Assembly: GCF_042677145.1 (NCBI RefSeq)
Contig: NZ_JBHTIT010000001.1
Span: 744,001 to 808,000 of the forward strand
DNA from: Perlucidibaca wandonensis
GTDB taxonomy: Bacteria; Pseudomonadota; Gammaproteobacteria; Pseudomonadales; Moraxellaceae
DNA length: 64,000 nt
Direction: 5' to 3'
Positions within the stretch are counted from its first letter, which is position 1, and the number at the start of each line of letters is the position of its first letter. Positions 17,141 through 25,449 of this stretch are shown here, piece after piece. The notes beneath the pieces are model-generated. The model did not search any database. It was not told the DNA's origin and saw only the letters and a list, made by a program, of their open reading frames with translations. The position numbers and the translations under genes are program-made.

Positions 17141-18288
17141 GCGCGCTCCTGCAATAAGCCGCTAGCACCTTTGGGCAATGTATCGTCGTGCGGCAGGCCA
17201 CGTTGTGCCTGCACATGGCCGACTTGAAGGCCGCAATCGATTAGGCGTTGGCGTAGCGCAGGGCAGTGCTGATTTATCCACGCATGCGTGTCGGCTTGTT
17301 CGGCATGAAACTGCACATGCACACGTTCATCTTGCTGAGATAGCGTGGCAATCACTGCGCCTTTATCTGGTAATGACAAACTCAAGGACACTTTCCATAA
17401 AGCGAAGCCTGGCTGTTGTTGCGAAGCCTGACGCTGATCTTTACTGATATGAATCTGTAGCAAATCGATGCCGTCACGATCCTGTACAGGAAGTTCCATA
17501 AGCCATTGCTGATGCTGCTTTTTCTCATCGCTAGCATGGAGTAATTGATGGCTGACCATACGCGCCAAGACACCATCGAGCTCTTGGCCGAGCAATAGAA
17601 GCATCGAGCTTGGCAACGACTGCGCCAAAATCTCTAGTAGGGCATTGGGCAGTGTGGCGCGCTGAAGCGCCTCAACTTTACCGGCAGCATGTGAAGCGCC
17701 AGCGGTCGTAGTTTGGTTGCTAGCATCGAGGCCAAGCTTTTGTTTGAGTTCATCGCGAAGTTGAAGGATCTGGCGTTTTAAGTCTTCAGGCGGCGGCAAA
17801 ATGCCTTGCGCTAAACCGCGCTCATAAAACAAACCGCTATTTTTAATGGCCTGCTGCAGAGTGTCTGCCTGCATGAGCTGACTGGGTTTCGGCAAGTGCT
17901 CAAGCAGCTTAGCCACGCCCTCAGGCGCTTCAGATTTTGCGGCTAGTGCTGGCAGCAAAGCCATCAATCGACTGGCGTCGAGCTGTTTCGGTAAAAAGGT
18001 TTTTAATTGTGTATTAGCTTGCTGAGCGGGCGTCGGCATTTTGTCGACGAGCAAGCGCTTATCATCGCCGCCGATAATTTGCAGAGCCAGTTTGTCGCCC
18101 ACATTCAATGGCGTGCGGCTTTCCGCAATGCGCTCGCCGGTTGGCGTTCTTAATTTATAACGTAGCAAATCGAGTTGCGCTAAAACCTCAACGCGAAGCA
18201 CCGCGCCAATGGCTTGAGCGGGTGTGACAACGGATGCCTGCGCGGCTGGAGGCAGAACGACAGCTGCTTGGTTCGGCGCAATGCGCAC
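17137..18288 (-). CDS. Second FliK-like hook-length control protein
   Basis: 383-residue protein with a FliK-type C-terminal domain at about 270-365 (FALWKVSLSLSLPDKGAVIA, VHVQFHAEQADTHAWI, LRQRLIDCGL). The N-terminal two thirds are Gln/Leu/Ala-rich and not recognisable. A canonical fliK exists at 41.9 kb, so this is a second member. It starts with GTG at 18288 (GAGG 11 bases upstream, weak). It sits between flgN and flhX in the operon led by the sigma-28 promoter before flgM, so late expression is expected. Possible roles: switch timing together with FlhX, or a regulatory ruler for filament export. Confidence 0.82.
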   Translation of the reverse strand: MRIAPNQAAVVLPPAAQASVVTPAQAIGAVLRVEVLAQLDLLRYKLRTPTGERIAESRTPLNVGDKLALQIIGGDDKRLLVDKMPTPAQQANTQLKTFLPKQLDASRLMALLPALAAKSEAPEGVAKLLEHLPKPSQLMQADTLQQAIKNSGLFYERGLAQGILPPPEDLKRQILQLRDELKQKLGLDASNQTTTAGASHAAGKVEALQRATLPNALLEILAQSLPSSMLLLLGQELDGVLARMVSHQLLHASDEKKQHQQWLMELPVQDRDGIDLLQIHISKDQRQASQQQPGFALWKVSLSLSLPDKGAVIATLSQQDERVHVQFHAEQADTHAWINQHCPALRQRLIDCGLQVGHVQAQRGLPHDDTLPKGASGLLQERA

Positions 18289-18311
18289 GCAGAGCTAGGC
18301 CTCAAGCGGGC

Positions 18312-18785
18312 TTAGGCCTGCCCGAGGCTGCCTCGTAAATAACCACCCGATTGCTGACCTTGTTTGCCATAGGTGGCAGGAAGGGCAGCATTGCCGGTGA
18401 GGATGTCGAGGCTGCGGCGTGTTTGCTGACCGAGCAAGTTAATGCTTAGGCCGGCTTGCTGATTTAGCGGTTGGCAGGCTTGCAAGATGCCCATGGCATG
18501 TTCCCAAAGCTTGAGAAGCTGGCTGCCATTGGGCTGCTTGTGTAGCGCTTCGCGCATGGCTAAGCGCCCGCGCTCATGCTGGCCTTGGCTAGATAGCCAT
18601 TGCACGCGTTCGCTTTCAAGCTGTTCGAGCTTGCGGCTGAGCTGTATTTTCGCCTGAGCAAAGTCTGGCAAGTTAAGCACTGGCCAGCTTGATAAATGCG
18701 CCAGTTCACGCTCCAAAAGCTCTTTGAAGCGACCCGATAGTTCGCTTAGCTCATTGAGCCACAGTGCTGGTTCTCGGATAGACAT
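18312..18785 (-). CDS. flgN: Flagellar export chaperone FlgN family protein
   Basis: Predicted cytoplasmic helical chaperone for hook-filament junction proteins FlgK and FlgL. 157 residues, mostly long helices (LNELSELSGRFKELLEREL; ARKLEQL-type heptads), with the C-terminal NLLGQQTRRSLDILTG pattern seen in FlgN proteins. Starts at an ATG preceded by GAGGAAA, 26 bases after flgM. Assignment rests on place behind flgM and helical pattern more than on strong motifs. Confidence 0.82.
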   Translation of the reverse strand: MSIREPALWLNELSELSGRFKELLERELAHLSSWPVLNLPDFAQAKIQLSRKLEQLESERVQWLSSQGQHERGRLAMREALHKQPNGSQLLKLWEHAMGILQACQPLNQQAGLSINLLGQQTRRSLDILTGNAALPATYGKQGQQSGGYLRGSLGQA

Positions 18786-18811
18786 GGCGATTTCCTCATG
18801 CGTTAGTTAAG

Positions 18812-19156
18812 TCACATGCGTGTGGCGTTCAACGTCATCGAGACGAAGGCTTGTGCCACCGCTTTCGGGTTTACTTGAAACTCACCGCGTGCAATAGCCT
18901 GTTTGATGTCGTCAACCTTTTGACGATCCACCTCTGGCACATGCTCAGCGGCTGCTTTGGCGCGTTCAATCAGTGAGGTAACAGAGGTACTTTGGCTCCC
19001 TGTAGCCTTTACTGTTGGCGCTGCCTCAGCATTTGCTTGAGCGGCGGAAGTGCCTGATGTGGCACGGCTTTCGCTCGCAGCTTCAGTACGTTTGTTCGCG
19101 TCGTTGCGGACGAGATCAGGCCGGTGTGCCGGTGCTGAATTAATTTTGTCTACCAT
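18812..19156 (-). CDS. flgM: Anti-sigma-28 factor FlgM
   Basis: Binds FliA until the hook is complete and is then secreted through the export apparatus. 114 residues: disordered Ala/Thr-rich N-terminus and the FlgM C-terminal part (VTSLIERAKAAAEHVPEVD, DDIKQAIARGEFQVNPKAVA). Strong ribosome site (GGAGGA) and a near-consensus sigma-28 promoter at 19192-19218, giving the usual feedback loop with FliA. Confidence 0.94.
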   Translation of the reverse strand: MVDKINSAPAHRPDLVRNDANKRTEAASESRATSGTSAAQANAEAAPTVKATGSQSTSVTSLIERAKAAAEHVPEVDRQKVDDIKQAIARGEFQVNPKAVAQAFVSMTLNATRM

Positions 19157-19191
19157 GATGGCAGATCCTCCAAAATTGGTGGTCTGCCTTC

Positions 19192-19218
19192 ATATCGACT
19201 GCCCGCCGTAAAACTTTA
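19192..19218 (-). promoter_or_regulatory. Sigma-28 promoter for the flgM operon
   Basis: On the reverse strand TAAAGTTT, 11 bases, GTCGATAT. The -35 element equals the FliA consensus and the -10 differs at two positions from GCCGATAA. It lies 36 bases before flgM and should drive flgM-flgN-fliK-like-flhX. Confidence 0.87.
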
Positions 19219-19241
19219 ACAACTATTTCATCTGTTTCTGA

Positions 19242-19964
19242 TTATTGGATTCTGACTCTGCCGCTGGCCATGGCTTGACCCTGAACGGTTCGCCCAGATT
19301 GTGAGTTTTTCACCGCGACTAATTCACCAGCAGCGGCATCAGCCAGTGCTACACCTCGCATACTGATAGCCATGCGCGTATCACTTAGTTCGATGGCAAC
19401 GATATCTCCGCGCTTGATGACATCCGCGGCTTGAGTCATGCCTGGCGTGATAACTGCGCCTTGGGCAATCCCGGTTTTAGCCTGCAGAGCATCACCAATC
19501 GGTAGCTCGCTTAAGTAGCCATAGGGCAGGCTGGTAATGTCGCGACTGGCTTCCATGACGTCATTAGCATGAATCTGTTCGTGTCGGCTAATGGCGCGAC
19601 GTGCCACTAAAACTGAGGCTTCGGCGTTGGCTATCACGGATACATGGATGGTCCAACCCGCGGCAGTTGGGCACTTCACGGCAATACTGGTGCGCTTAGC
19701 GATGCGGCCACCAATGGGCATGCTGGCTTGTAATGGCGCCTCGCAGGGGCTCAAGCTCAAACGCTCATCTAGCGTTGGTTGTTCAAAGCTAACGTTTAAA
19801 CCCTGCCAAGGATGATTGCTGCGGACAAAGTCGACTGCGGCCTCACCAATAGCCTCTAGGCGCTGAGCGGGTGCTGCCACTGAGTTGATGGGCAGCAGTA
19901 GCATCACCAAAGCTAGCGCAATGGGTATCTGGCTGCTTAGCGAAAATATAGGAAGTAGCTTCAT
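19242..19964 (-). CDS. flgA: Flagellar P-ring assembly chaperone FlgA
   Basis: Periplasmic chaperone for assembly of the FlgI P ring. The ATG at 19964, with GAGG upstream, begins a clear signal peptide (hydrophobic IALALVMLLLPINSVAA, about residues 14-30) and gives 240 residues; the longer frame back to 20231 adds only non-homologous sequence and overlaps the upstream gene. The C-terminal SAF-type domain (VLVARRAISRHEQI, VVITPGMTQAADVIKRGD in essence, and the ending VQGQAMASGRVRIQ) is typical. Confidence 0.93.
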   Translation of the reverse strand: MKLLPIFSLSSQIPIALALVMLLLPINSVAAPAQRLEAIGEAAVDFVRSNHPWQGLNVSFEQPTLDERLSLSPCEAPLQASMPIGGRIAKRTSIAVKCPTAAGWTIHVSVIANAEASVLVARRAISRHEQIHANDVMEASRDITSLPYGYLSELPIGDALQAKTGIAQGAVITPGMTQAADVIKRGDIVAIELSDTRMAISMRGVALADAAAGELVAVKNSQSGRTVQGQAMASGRVRIQ

Positions 19965-20048
19965 TGGCTTTAGCCTCAATACAGCAGGTGGTGCAGGGAA
20001 GCTGCAGCCACTTAGATGCCTGATTAGCATCCTTCTACTGTATGGGCT

Positions 20049-20064
20049 TACAAAATGCGTGCCA
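20049..20064 (-). promoter_or_regulatory. Possible sigma-54 promoter for flgA
   Basis: Reverse strand reads TGGCACGCATTTTGTA. The -24 box is perfect (TGGCACG) but the -12 box has GT where GC is expected. It lies 84 bases before flgA, between flgA and the TSUP gene, on the proper strand. Confidence 0.5.
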
Positions 20065-20080
20065 GTTGAGGCGAGTGGCT

Positions 20081-20815
20081 TTAAAGCGTAATGAAAAATA
20101 GCACCGTCATGACTGCGCCAATAACAATGATGCCGCGGCGTAAGGCTAGCGCCGGCAAGCGTTTGGCAATTTTGGCGCCCCAATAACCGCCGGCGGTTGC
20201 AGCGAGCATCATGACTAAGGCTTGCGGCCAAGCGACAACATCTCCGGCGGCGTAAATCATCACAGCAATCGCCGTGAGCACGGTCGACACCAAATTTTTG
20301 ACGCCATTCATGGCATTGAGATTGCTATGCCCAAGCAGGCTAAGTGCTGCCAACAGCAAAATGCCCAAGCCGCCGTTGAAGTAGCCACCGTATATCGCCA
20401 CCAGAAAAAGTGCCGACAGGGCGACAAGAGGTGAGGCTTGCGCGCGACCAGCCATGAGGTTGGGTGCGAAAGCAAAGAGCAGGGTGGCGACTAATAGCAG
20501 CCACGGAATGAGCTGATTAAAGGTGTTGTTATCGGTGATCAGTAAGAGTCCGGCACCGAGACTGCCGCCGAACAAGCTCAGCATTAGCAGGCGTGGCAGG
20601 TGTAGGCCTTGCAGTTGCTTGAGTTCTTGGCGAAAGCCCCACGTGCTGGCGGCATAGCCTGGCAGTAGCGCCACCGTGCCGGTTGCATTGGCGATGACCG
20701 GTGGCACGCCGCAATAGATCAACGCCGGCAAGGTCAAAAAGCTGCCGCCGCCAGCGACCGCATTCAATGTGCCAGCGAAAAATGCCGCGAGGCTGAGCAG
20801 TAAATATTCGTTCAT
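20081..20815 (-). CDS. TSUP family (TauE/SafE) membrane transporter
   Basis: Predicted inner-membrane exporter or importer of small anions such as sulfite or sulfonates; substrate not deducible. 244 residues with about seven to eight hydrophobic segments. Family marks: an N-terminal repeat with AGGGSFLTLPALIYCGVPPVIANATGT (quoted region 21-47) and a second repeat with GYFNGGLGILLLAAL and MNGVKNLVSTVLTA. It lies between flgA and the divergent flgB and has no evident flagellar task. The start at 20815 lacks a strong ribosome site. Confidence 0.88.
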   Translation of the reverse strand: MNEYLLLSLAAFFAGTLNAVAGGGSFLTLPALIYCGVPPVIANATGTVALLPGYAASTWGFRQELKQLQGLHLPRLLMLSLFGGSLGAGLLLITDNNTFNQLIPWLLLVATLLFAFAPNLMAGRAQASPLVALSALFLVAIYGGYFNGGLGILLLAALSLLGHSNLNAMNGVKNLVSTVLTAIAVMIYAAGDVVAWPQALVMMLAATAGGYWGAKIAKRLPALALRRGIIVIGAVMTVLFFITL

Positions 20816-20922
20816 GGATGAGTGCCAAGATGCTGACTATGTTGCCTATGGTAGCTTGCTGATCGTGCTAAGGCCATTAGCCAATGTATCTAAGTCCATG
20901 AAAAATAAATCTAAATAGACAT

Positions 20923-20938
20923 TGGCACGGCGTTTGCT
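20923..20938 (+). promoter_or_regulatory. Sigma-54 promoter for the flgB operon
   Basis: TGGCACGGCGTTTGCT, a near-perfect -24/-12 element 43 bases before the flgB start. Same architecture as the fliL and fliE sites. Confidence 0.9.
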
Positions 20939-20981
20939 AATTCATCTCTGAGCAGACGTGAATTGCGTTCGGAGGTGGAAG

Positions 20982-21461
20982 ATGGGCATTAGTTTTGATT
21001 CGGTATTGGGCGTGCATGAGAAGGCACTGCATTTGCGCGCGATGCGTAGCGAAGTGCTCGCCTCCAACATCGCGAATGCCGACACACCAGGCTATCAAGC
21101 TCGCGACTTTGATTTTAAAGCAGCGCTAGCTGGCGCCATGGGCGAAAGCGCAGCCAACGCCAATAACTCACGCATGAGCGTAGGCAACGTCAGCCAAAAC
21201 ACTAATAACCTAGGCCTTAGCGTCTCTAGCTCCGGCACCAGCATCAATCAAGCTGGCGCTAACGTTAGCGCTAGCTCTAGTTCATCGGCCGAGAGCCTGA
21301 AATACCGCATCCCACTGCAATCGTCTATCGACGGCAACACCGTCGAAGCCGAGCGTGAGCAAGCCGCCTTCGCCGACAACACCGTGCGCTATCAAGCCAC
21401 GCTGCAATTTCTCGGCGGCAAATTTTCATCAATGAAAACCGCCATCACCGGAGGTCGTTAA
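20982..21461 (+). CDS. flgB: Flagellar proximal rod protein FlgB
   Basis: Rod subunit exported to the periplasm. 159 residues; the start at 20982 follows GGAGGTGGAAG and gives the family N-terminus MGISFDSVLGVHEKALHLRA. The rod signature SNIANADTPGYQARDFDF is at about 27-44. A Ser/Asn-rich insertion of about 45 residues in the middle lengthens it compared with the usual 130-140 residues. First gene of flgBCDEFGHIJKL. Confidence 0.96.
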   Translation: MGISFDSVLGVHEKALHLRAMRSEVLASNIANADTPGYQARDFDFKAALAGAMGESAANANNSRMSVGNVSQNTNNLGLSVSSSGTSINQAGANVSASSSSSAESLKYRIPLQSSIDGNTVEAEREQAAFADNTVRYQATLQFLGGKFSSMKTAITGGR

Positions 21462-21463
21462 TC

Positions 21464-21892
21464 ATGAGCATTTTTGATATCGCCAGTTCAGGCATGAATG
21501 CGCAAATGCTGCGGCTCAACACCACCGCCAGCAATATGGCCAACGTCGACACCGTTAGTACCACGGCCGAAGGTGCGTATCGCGCCCGCCAACCTGTGTT
21601 CGCCGCGATGATGGCCAACGCCAACGCCAGTGCCGGTACCGGCATCAATAACGCCACTCAAGTTGGCGTTCAAGTCGATGGCATTGAGACCAGTCAGGCT
21701 GAAGTGCCCAAACGCTATTTACCCGGCCACCCCATGGCCGATAAAGACGGCTACATCTTCGGCAGCAACGTTAATGCCGTCGAAGAGATGGCCAATATGA
21801 TTTCTGCCTCGCGTGCTTACCAAAGCAATGCCGAGATTTTTGCCACCGCCAAAACCCTGATGCTGCGCACTTTGCAGCTCGGCCAACAGTAA
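21464..21892 (+). CDS. flgC: Flagellar proximal rod protein FlgC
   Basis: Rod subunit, 142 residues with N-terminal FDIASSGMNAQMLRLNTTAS and the C-terminal coiled-coil motif SASRAYQSNAEIFATAKTLM. Two bases after the flgB stop; GGAGGT overlaps the end of flgB. Confidence 0.97.
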   Translation: MSIFDIASSGMNAQMLRLNTTASNMANVDTVSTTAEGAYRARQPVFAAMMANANASAGTGINNATQVGVQVDGIETSQAEVPKRYLPGHPMADKDGYIFGSNVNAVEEMANMISASRAYQSNAEIFATAKTLMLRTLQLGQQ

Positions 21893-21906
21893 GCACGGAG
21901 TAAGTC

Positions 21907-22590
21907 ATGGACTTCAGTCAAGTTAATAGCTTGGTCAACAAAGGTAGCGCTGCTAGTGGTACTGCGGCCGTTGGCGATAGCCGTAAAACCTTGAGCGATC
22001 TCGATCAAGCCGATTTTATGAAGCTGATGTTGGCGCAGATGCAAAGCCAAGATCCGCTAAAGCCCACCGATAATACGGCGTTTTTAGCGCAGATGGCGCA
22101 GCTCTCCAGTGTTGCTGGCATTAACGATATGAAGACGTCGATTAGTGACCTAGCCAACTCCATGTCCTCAACACAGTGGCTTAATGCCTCGGGTTTGATC
22201 GGTAAAACCGTGCTCGTGCCAGGCGATACCGTGGGTTTAAACCAAGGTACGCCAATTAATGGACAAGTCGACTTAGAGGCTTCAGCGCAGAACGTTCGCG
22301 TCGATATTTTGACGGATAAAGGCGCGTTAGTGCGTCAGATAAACCTCGGTCCACAAGCCGCCGGTAGCGTCAATTTTCAGTGGGATGGCAAGAGTAACGA
22401 CAACGTCGCTGCTCCCAACGGCAATTACACCATTCAAGTCACGGCCACACGTGGCAGCACCAGTGAGGCATTGGCACCAGCAGTGCAAGCCACTGTGCAA
22501 AGCGTGAGCCTGCCAGCTAATGGTGGCACGCAACTCGATTTAGGCCCGATGGGCAGCGTCAAACTTTCCGATGTTAAAGCCGTCGGCTAA
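21907..22590 (+). CDS. flgD: Hook capping protein FlgD
   Basis: Scaffold that caps the growing hook and is discarded afterward. 227 residues with the FlgD N-terminal signature DFMKLMLAQMQSQDPLKPTD (37-56) and a C-terminal Ig-like/tudor region (FQWDGKSNDNVAAPNGNYTI). Typical length. Confidence 0.96.
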   Translation: MDFSQVNSLVNKGSAASGTAAVGDSRKTLSDLDQADFMKLMLAQMQSQDPLKPTDNTAFLAQMAQLSSVAGINDMKTSISDLANSMSSTQWLNASGLIGKTVLVPGDTVGLNQGTPINGQVDLEASAQNVRVDILTDKGALVRQINLGPQAAGSVNFQWDGKSNDNVAAPNGNYTIQVTATRGSTSEALAPAVQATVQSVSLPANGGTQLDLGPMGSVKLSDVKAVG

Positions 22591-22619
22591 GCCGACACCA
22601 AAGACCCTGGAGTTATCTC

Positions 22620-23849
22620 ATGAGCTTTCGAATTGCACTTAGCGGCCTCAACGCTGCCTCAACCCACTTAGATGTCACCGCGCATAACATTGCCAACGTC
22701 AATACCGCTGGCTTCAAGTCATCGCGTGCGCTGTTCAGTGATGTTTTTGCGACCTCAAGTAATGATCTTTCTGCAACGGCGAGTGGTGCTGGTGTTCGCA
22801 CTGCGAGCATTTCTCAGCAGTTCTCGCAGGGCAATATCGACTTCACCAATAACAACCTAGATATGGCTGTTAGTGGCGAAGGCTTCTTCGTCATGTCAGG
22901 CCGCGAAGGTTTGGTGTATTCACGCGCTGGCGCATTCAGCGTCGATCGTGAAGGCAACGTGGTCAATGGTGACTTGCAGAAGCTGCAAGTCTTCCCGGTT
23001 ACTGCTGGCGGTAATTTCGCGACTGGTTCGCTATCTGATCTAAAGCTGCAAACCACTGAGAGCCCGCCAAAAGCCAGCGAAAAAGGCGATATTGGCGTTA
23101 ACTTGCCAGCAAATGTGTCTCCACCTGCGGTAACGCCTTTTAATTCAGATCAGCCTGATAGCTATAACCATGCAACCTCAATGACGGTCTATGACTCACT
23201 GGGCACGCCACATCAGGCAACGATGTACTTTTCTCGCACGGCAACGCCCAATCAATGGGAGCAACGACTTTATGTCGATAATCAGCCAGTTACGGTAAAT
23301 GGCGGTGATGCGTTTTCGACACTTTCATTCAACGGTAACGGGATTTTAGATCCACTAACCGCGAATGTTTCCTACGATGATTTTGATGCTGGCACTGGTA
23401 GCACGCCTATCAGTCTCGATTTGAACTTTATCGCCAGTACGCAATACGGCAATGAGTTCGGTGTGAACAATTTATATAACGATGGCTACACCACCGGCCG
23501 TATGACCGGCATTGATGTCGATGCCAAAGGCGTTGTGTCAGCACGTTTCACCAACGGGCAGCTGCAACAGCTCGGCAAAATTGCTGTGGCTATCTTCAAC
23601 AACCCCAATGGTTTGCAGCAATTAGGCGATACCTCATGGGCTGAAACCTACACCTCAGGCGGTCCGCGCTTGGGTGAGGCCGGCACATCAAACTTCGGTT
23701 TACTACAGGCCGGTGCGTTAGAGAGCTCCAATGTTGATTTGACCGCTCAGTTAGTGGAAATGATCACCGCGCAACGTAACTTCCAAGCCAACGCACAGAT
23801 GATTTCGACCTCTGATCAGGTAACGCAAACCATCATAAACATGCGCTAA
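22620..23849 (+). CDS. flgE: Flagellar hook protein FlgE
   Basis: Structural subunit of the hook. 409 residues: N-terminal SFRIALSGLNAASTHLDVTA and NIANVNTAGFKSS, central hook domains, C-terminal LESSNVDLTAQLVEMITAQR. Ribosome site GGAG in CTGGAGTT. Both conserved ends form the coiled-coil core as in other axial proteins. Confidence 0.97.
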   Translation: MSFRIALSGLNAASTHLDVTAHNIANVNTAGFKSSRALFSDVFATSSNDLSATASGAGVRTASISQQFSQGNIDFTNNNLDMAVSGEGFFVMSGREGLVYSRAGAFSVDREGNVVNGDLQKLQVFPVTAGGNFATGSLSDLKLQTTESPPKASEKGDIGVNLPANVSPPAVTPFNSDQPDSYNHATSMTVYDSLGTPHQATMYFSRTATPNQWEQRLYVDNQPVTVNGGDAFSTLSFNGNGILDPLTANVSYDDFDAGTGSTPISLDLNFIASTQYGNEFGVNNLYNDGYTTGRMTGIDVDAKGVVSARFTNGQLQQLGKIAVAIFNNPNGLQQLGDTSWAETYTSGGPRLGEAGTSNFGLLQAGALESSNVDLTAQLVEMITAQRNFQANAQMISTSDQVTQTIINMR

Positions 23850-23874
23850 GTAGCTGAAATGCTAGGAGTCTGAA

Positions 23875-24618
23875 ATGGACAGAATGCTTTATATCGGGAT
23901 GACCGGCGCGAAACACACGCAAATGGCGCAGACCGTGACTGTCAACAATTTGGCTAACGCCAATACGCCCGGTTTTCGTGGCGACTTTCAGACTCTGCTT
24001 AGCAAGGAAATTGAAGGTGGTGGCCAGTTCAACTCCCGCGTCAACAGTATGGGCGCTGATAGAGCCAGTTCCATGGCACATGGCACGATGGTTGCTACAG
24101 GTAGAGAGCTAGACGTCGCGATTAATGGCGATGGCTGGTTGGCAGTGCAGGGCGCCAGCGGCGAAGAAGGTTATAGCCGCCGCGGCGACTTGCAAATCAG
24201 TGCTGAAGGTCTACTGACTAATGGCGCTGGGCAGCCAATTATGGGTGATGGTGGCCCGATTACGCTGCCGCCATACCAGAGCTTAAGCCTAGCCAACGAT
24301 GGCACGATTTCTATTGTGCCATTGGGCTCAGGGCCTGAAACAACGGTCACTCTGGGGCGCATCAAGTTAGTAACGCTTGATGAGTCGCAAGTAGTGAAAA
24401 GTGAAGATGGTTTGATGCGTCAGAAAAACGGCGCTCCAGGTGAACCGACCACAGCTTCACGCTTGCAGTCGGGCAACTTGGAGTCATCCAACGTAAGTGC
24501 TGTGGAATCCTTGGTGGCGATGATTGACCTATCGCGCCAATACGAAATGCAAGTGCGCATGATGCAAACCGCCAAAGACATGTCTGACAGCGGTACCCGC
24601 CTCATCCGCATGGAATAA
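23875..24618 (+). CDS. flgF: Flagellar proximal rod protein FlgF
   Basis: Rod subunit of 247 residues beginning MDRMLYIGMTGAKHTQMAQ, with NLANANTPGFRGDF and the FlgG-like C-terminus LESSNVSAVESLVAMIDLSR. Start follows TAGGAGT. Distinguished from FlgG by the start and by the gene order. Confidence 0.96.
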   Translation: MDRMLYIGMTGAKHTQMAQTVTVNNLANANTPGFRGDFQTLLSKEIEGGGQFNSRVNSMGADRASSMAHGTMVATGRELDVAINGDGWLAVQGASGEEGYSRRGDLQISAEGLLTNGAGQPIMGDGGPITLPPYQSLSLANDGTISIVPLGSGPETTVTLGRIKLVTLDESQVVKSEDGLMRQKNGAPGEPTTASRLQSGNLESSNVSAVESLVAMIDLSRQYEMQVRMMQTAKDMSDSGTRLIRME

Positions 24619-24643
24619 GGCCTAAGCGCCTCAGGAGACGATG

Positions 24644-25429
24644 ATGAATGGTTCATTATGGGTGGCCAAAACTGGCCTAGATGCACAGCAAACTCGCATG
24701 CAGGTGGTCAGTAACAACTTGGCCAACGCCAATACCACCGGCTTCAAAAAAGACCGTGCGGTGTTTGAAGACTTGCTCTATCAAAACATTCGCCAAGTTG
24801 GTGGTCAGACTTCCCAGCAAACACGAGCGCCAACTGGCATGCATGTTGGTACGGGTGTGCGTGTTGTGGCTACGGAAAAACTGCACTCGCAAGGTGGCAT
24901 TAACCAAACCAGCAATCAGCTAGACGTTGCCATTAGTGGCCGTGGCTTTTTCCAGGTGCAACTGCCCGATGGCTCGGTTGGCTATACCCGCGATGGCTCA
25001 TTCAAGCTCAACGAGCAAAGCCAGCTGGTGACATCGTCAGGCAACATCATTTCGCCTGGCATTACTGTGCCTAACAGTGCGCAATCCGTGACTATCGGTA
25101 GCGATGGCACCGTTTCGGCTTTAGTTGCCGGCGAAACCACGCCACAGCAATTAGGCACTTTGCAGCTGACAGACTTTATCAATCCATCTGGCCTGCAGCC
25201 TCGTGGTGAAAACCTTTATGTCGAATCTGCCGCCAGTGGTTCGCCACAAACCGGCACGGCAGGCCTTAGTGGCTTAGGCACGCTAGAGCAGGGTGCGCTC
25301 GAGGGCTCTAACGTCAACGTCGTCGAAGAGCTGGTGAATATGATCGAAACCCAGCGCGGCTATGAAATGAACTCAAAAGCCATTTCCGCCAGCGATCAGA
25401 TGATGCAGTACCTGAACAACAACGTCTAA
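24644..25429 (+). CDS. flgG: Flagellar distal rod protein FlgG
   Basis: Distal rod subunit, 261 residues. Conserved MNGSLWVAKTGLDAQQTRM, NNLANANTTGFKKDRAVFED and the C-terminal LEGSNVNVVEELVNMIETQR. Two adjacent ATG codons (24641 and 24644) follow AGGAG; the second has the better spacing of six bases. The rest of the gene is unaffected. Confidence 0.96.
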   Translation: MNGSLWVAKTGLDAQQTRMQVVSNNLANANTTGFKKDRAVFEDLLYQNIRQVGGQTSQQTRAPTGMHVGTGVRVVATEKLHSQGGINQTSNQLDVAISGRGFFQVQLPDGSVGYTRDGSFKLNEQSQLVTSSGNIISPGITVPNSAQSVTIGSDGTVSALVAGETTPQQLGTLQLTDFINPSGLQPRGENLYVESAASGSPQTGTAGLSGLGTLEQGALEGSNVNVVEELVNMIETQRGYEMNSKAISASDQMMQYLNNNV

Positions 25430-25449
25430 GTTGGCGTAGGAGTGTGCTT

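Noticed and set aside
19965..20231. Upstream extension of flgA
   Set aside because: It overlaps the TSUP gene on the same strand and hides the signal peptide that begins at 19964.
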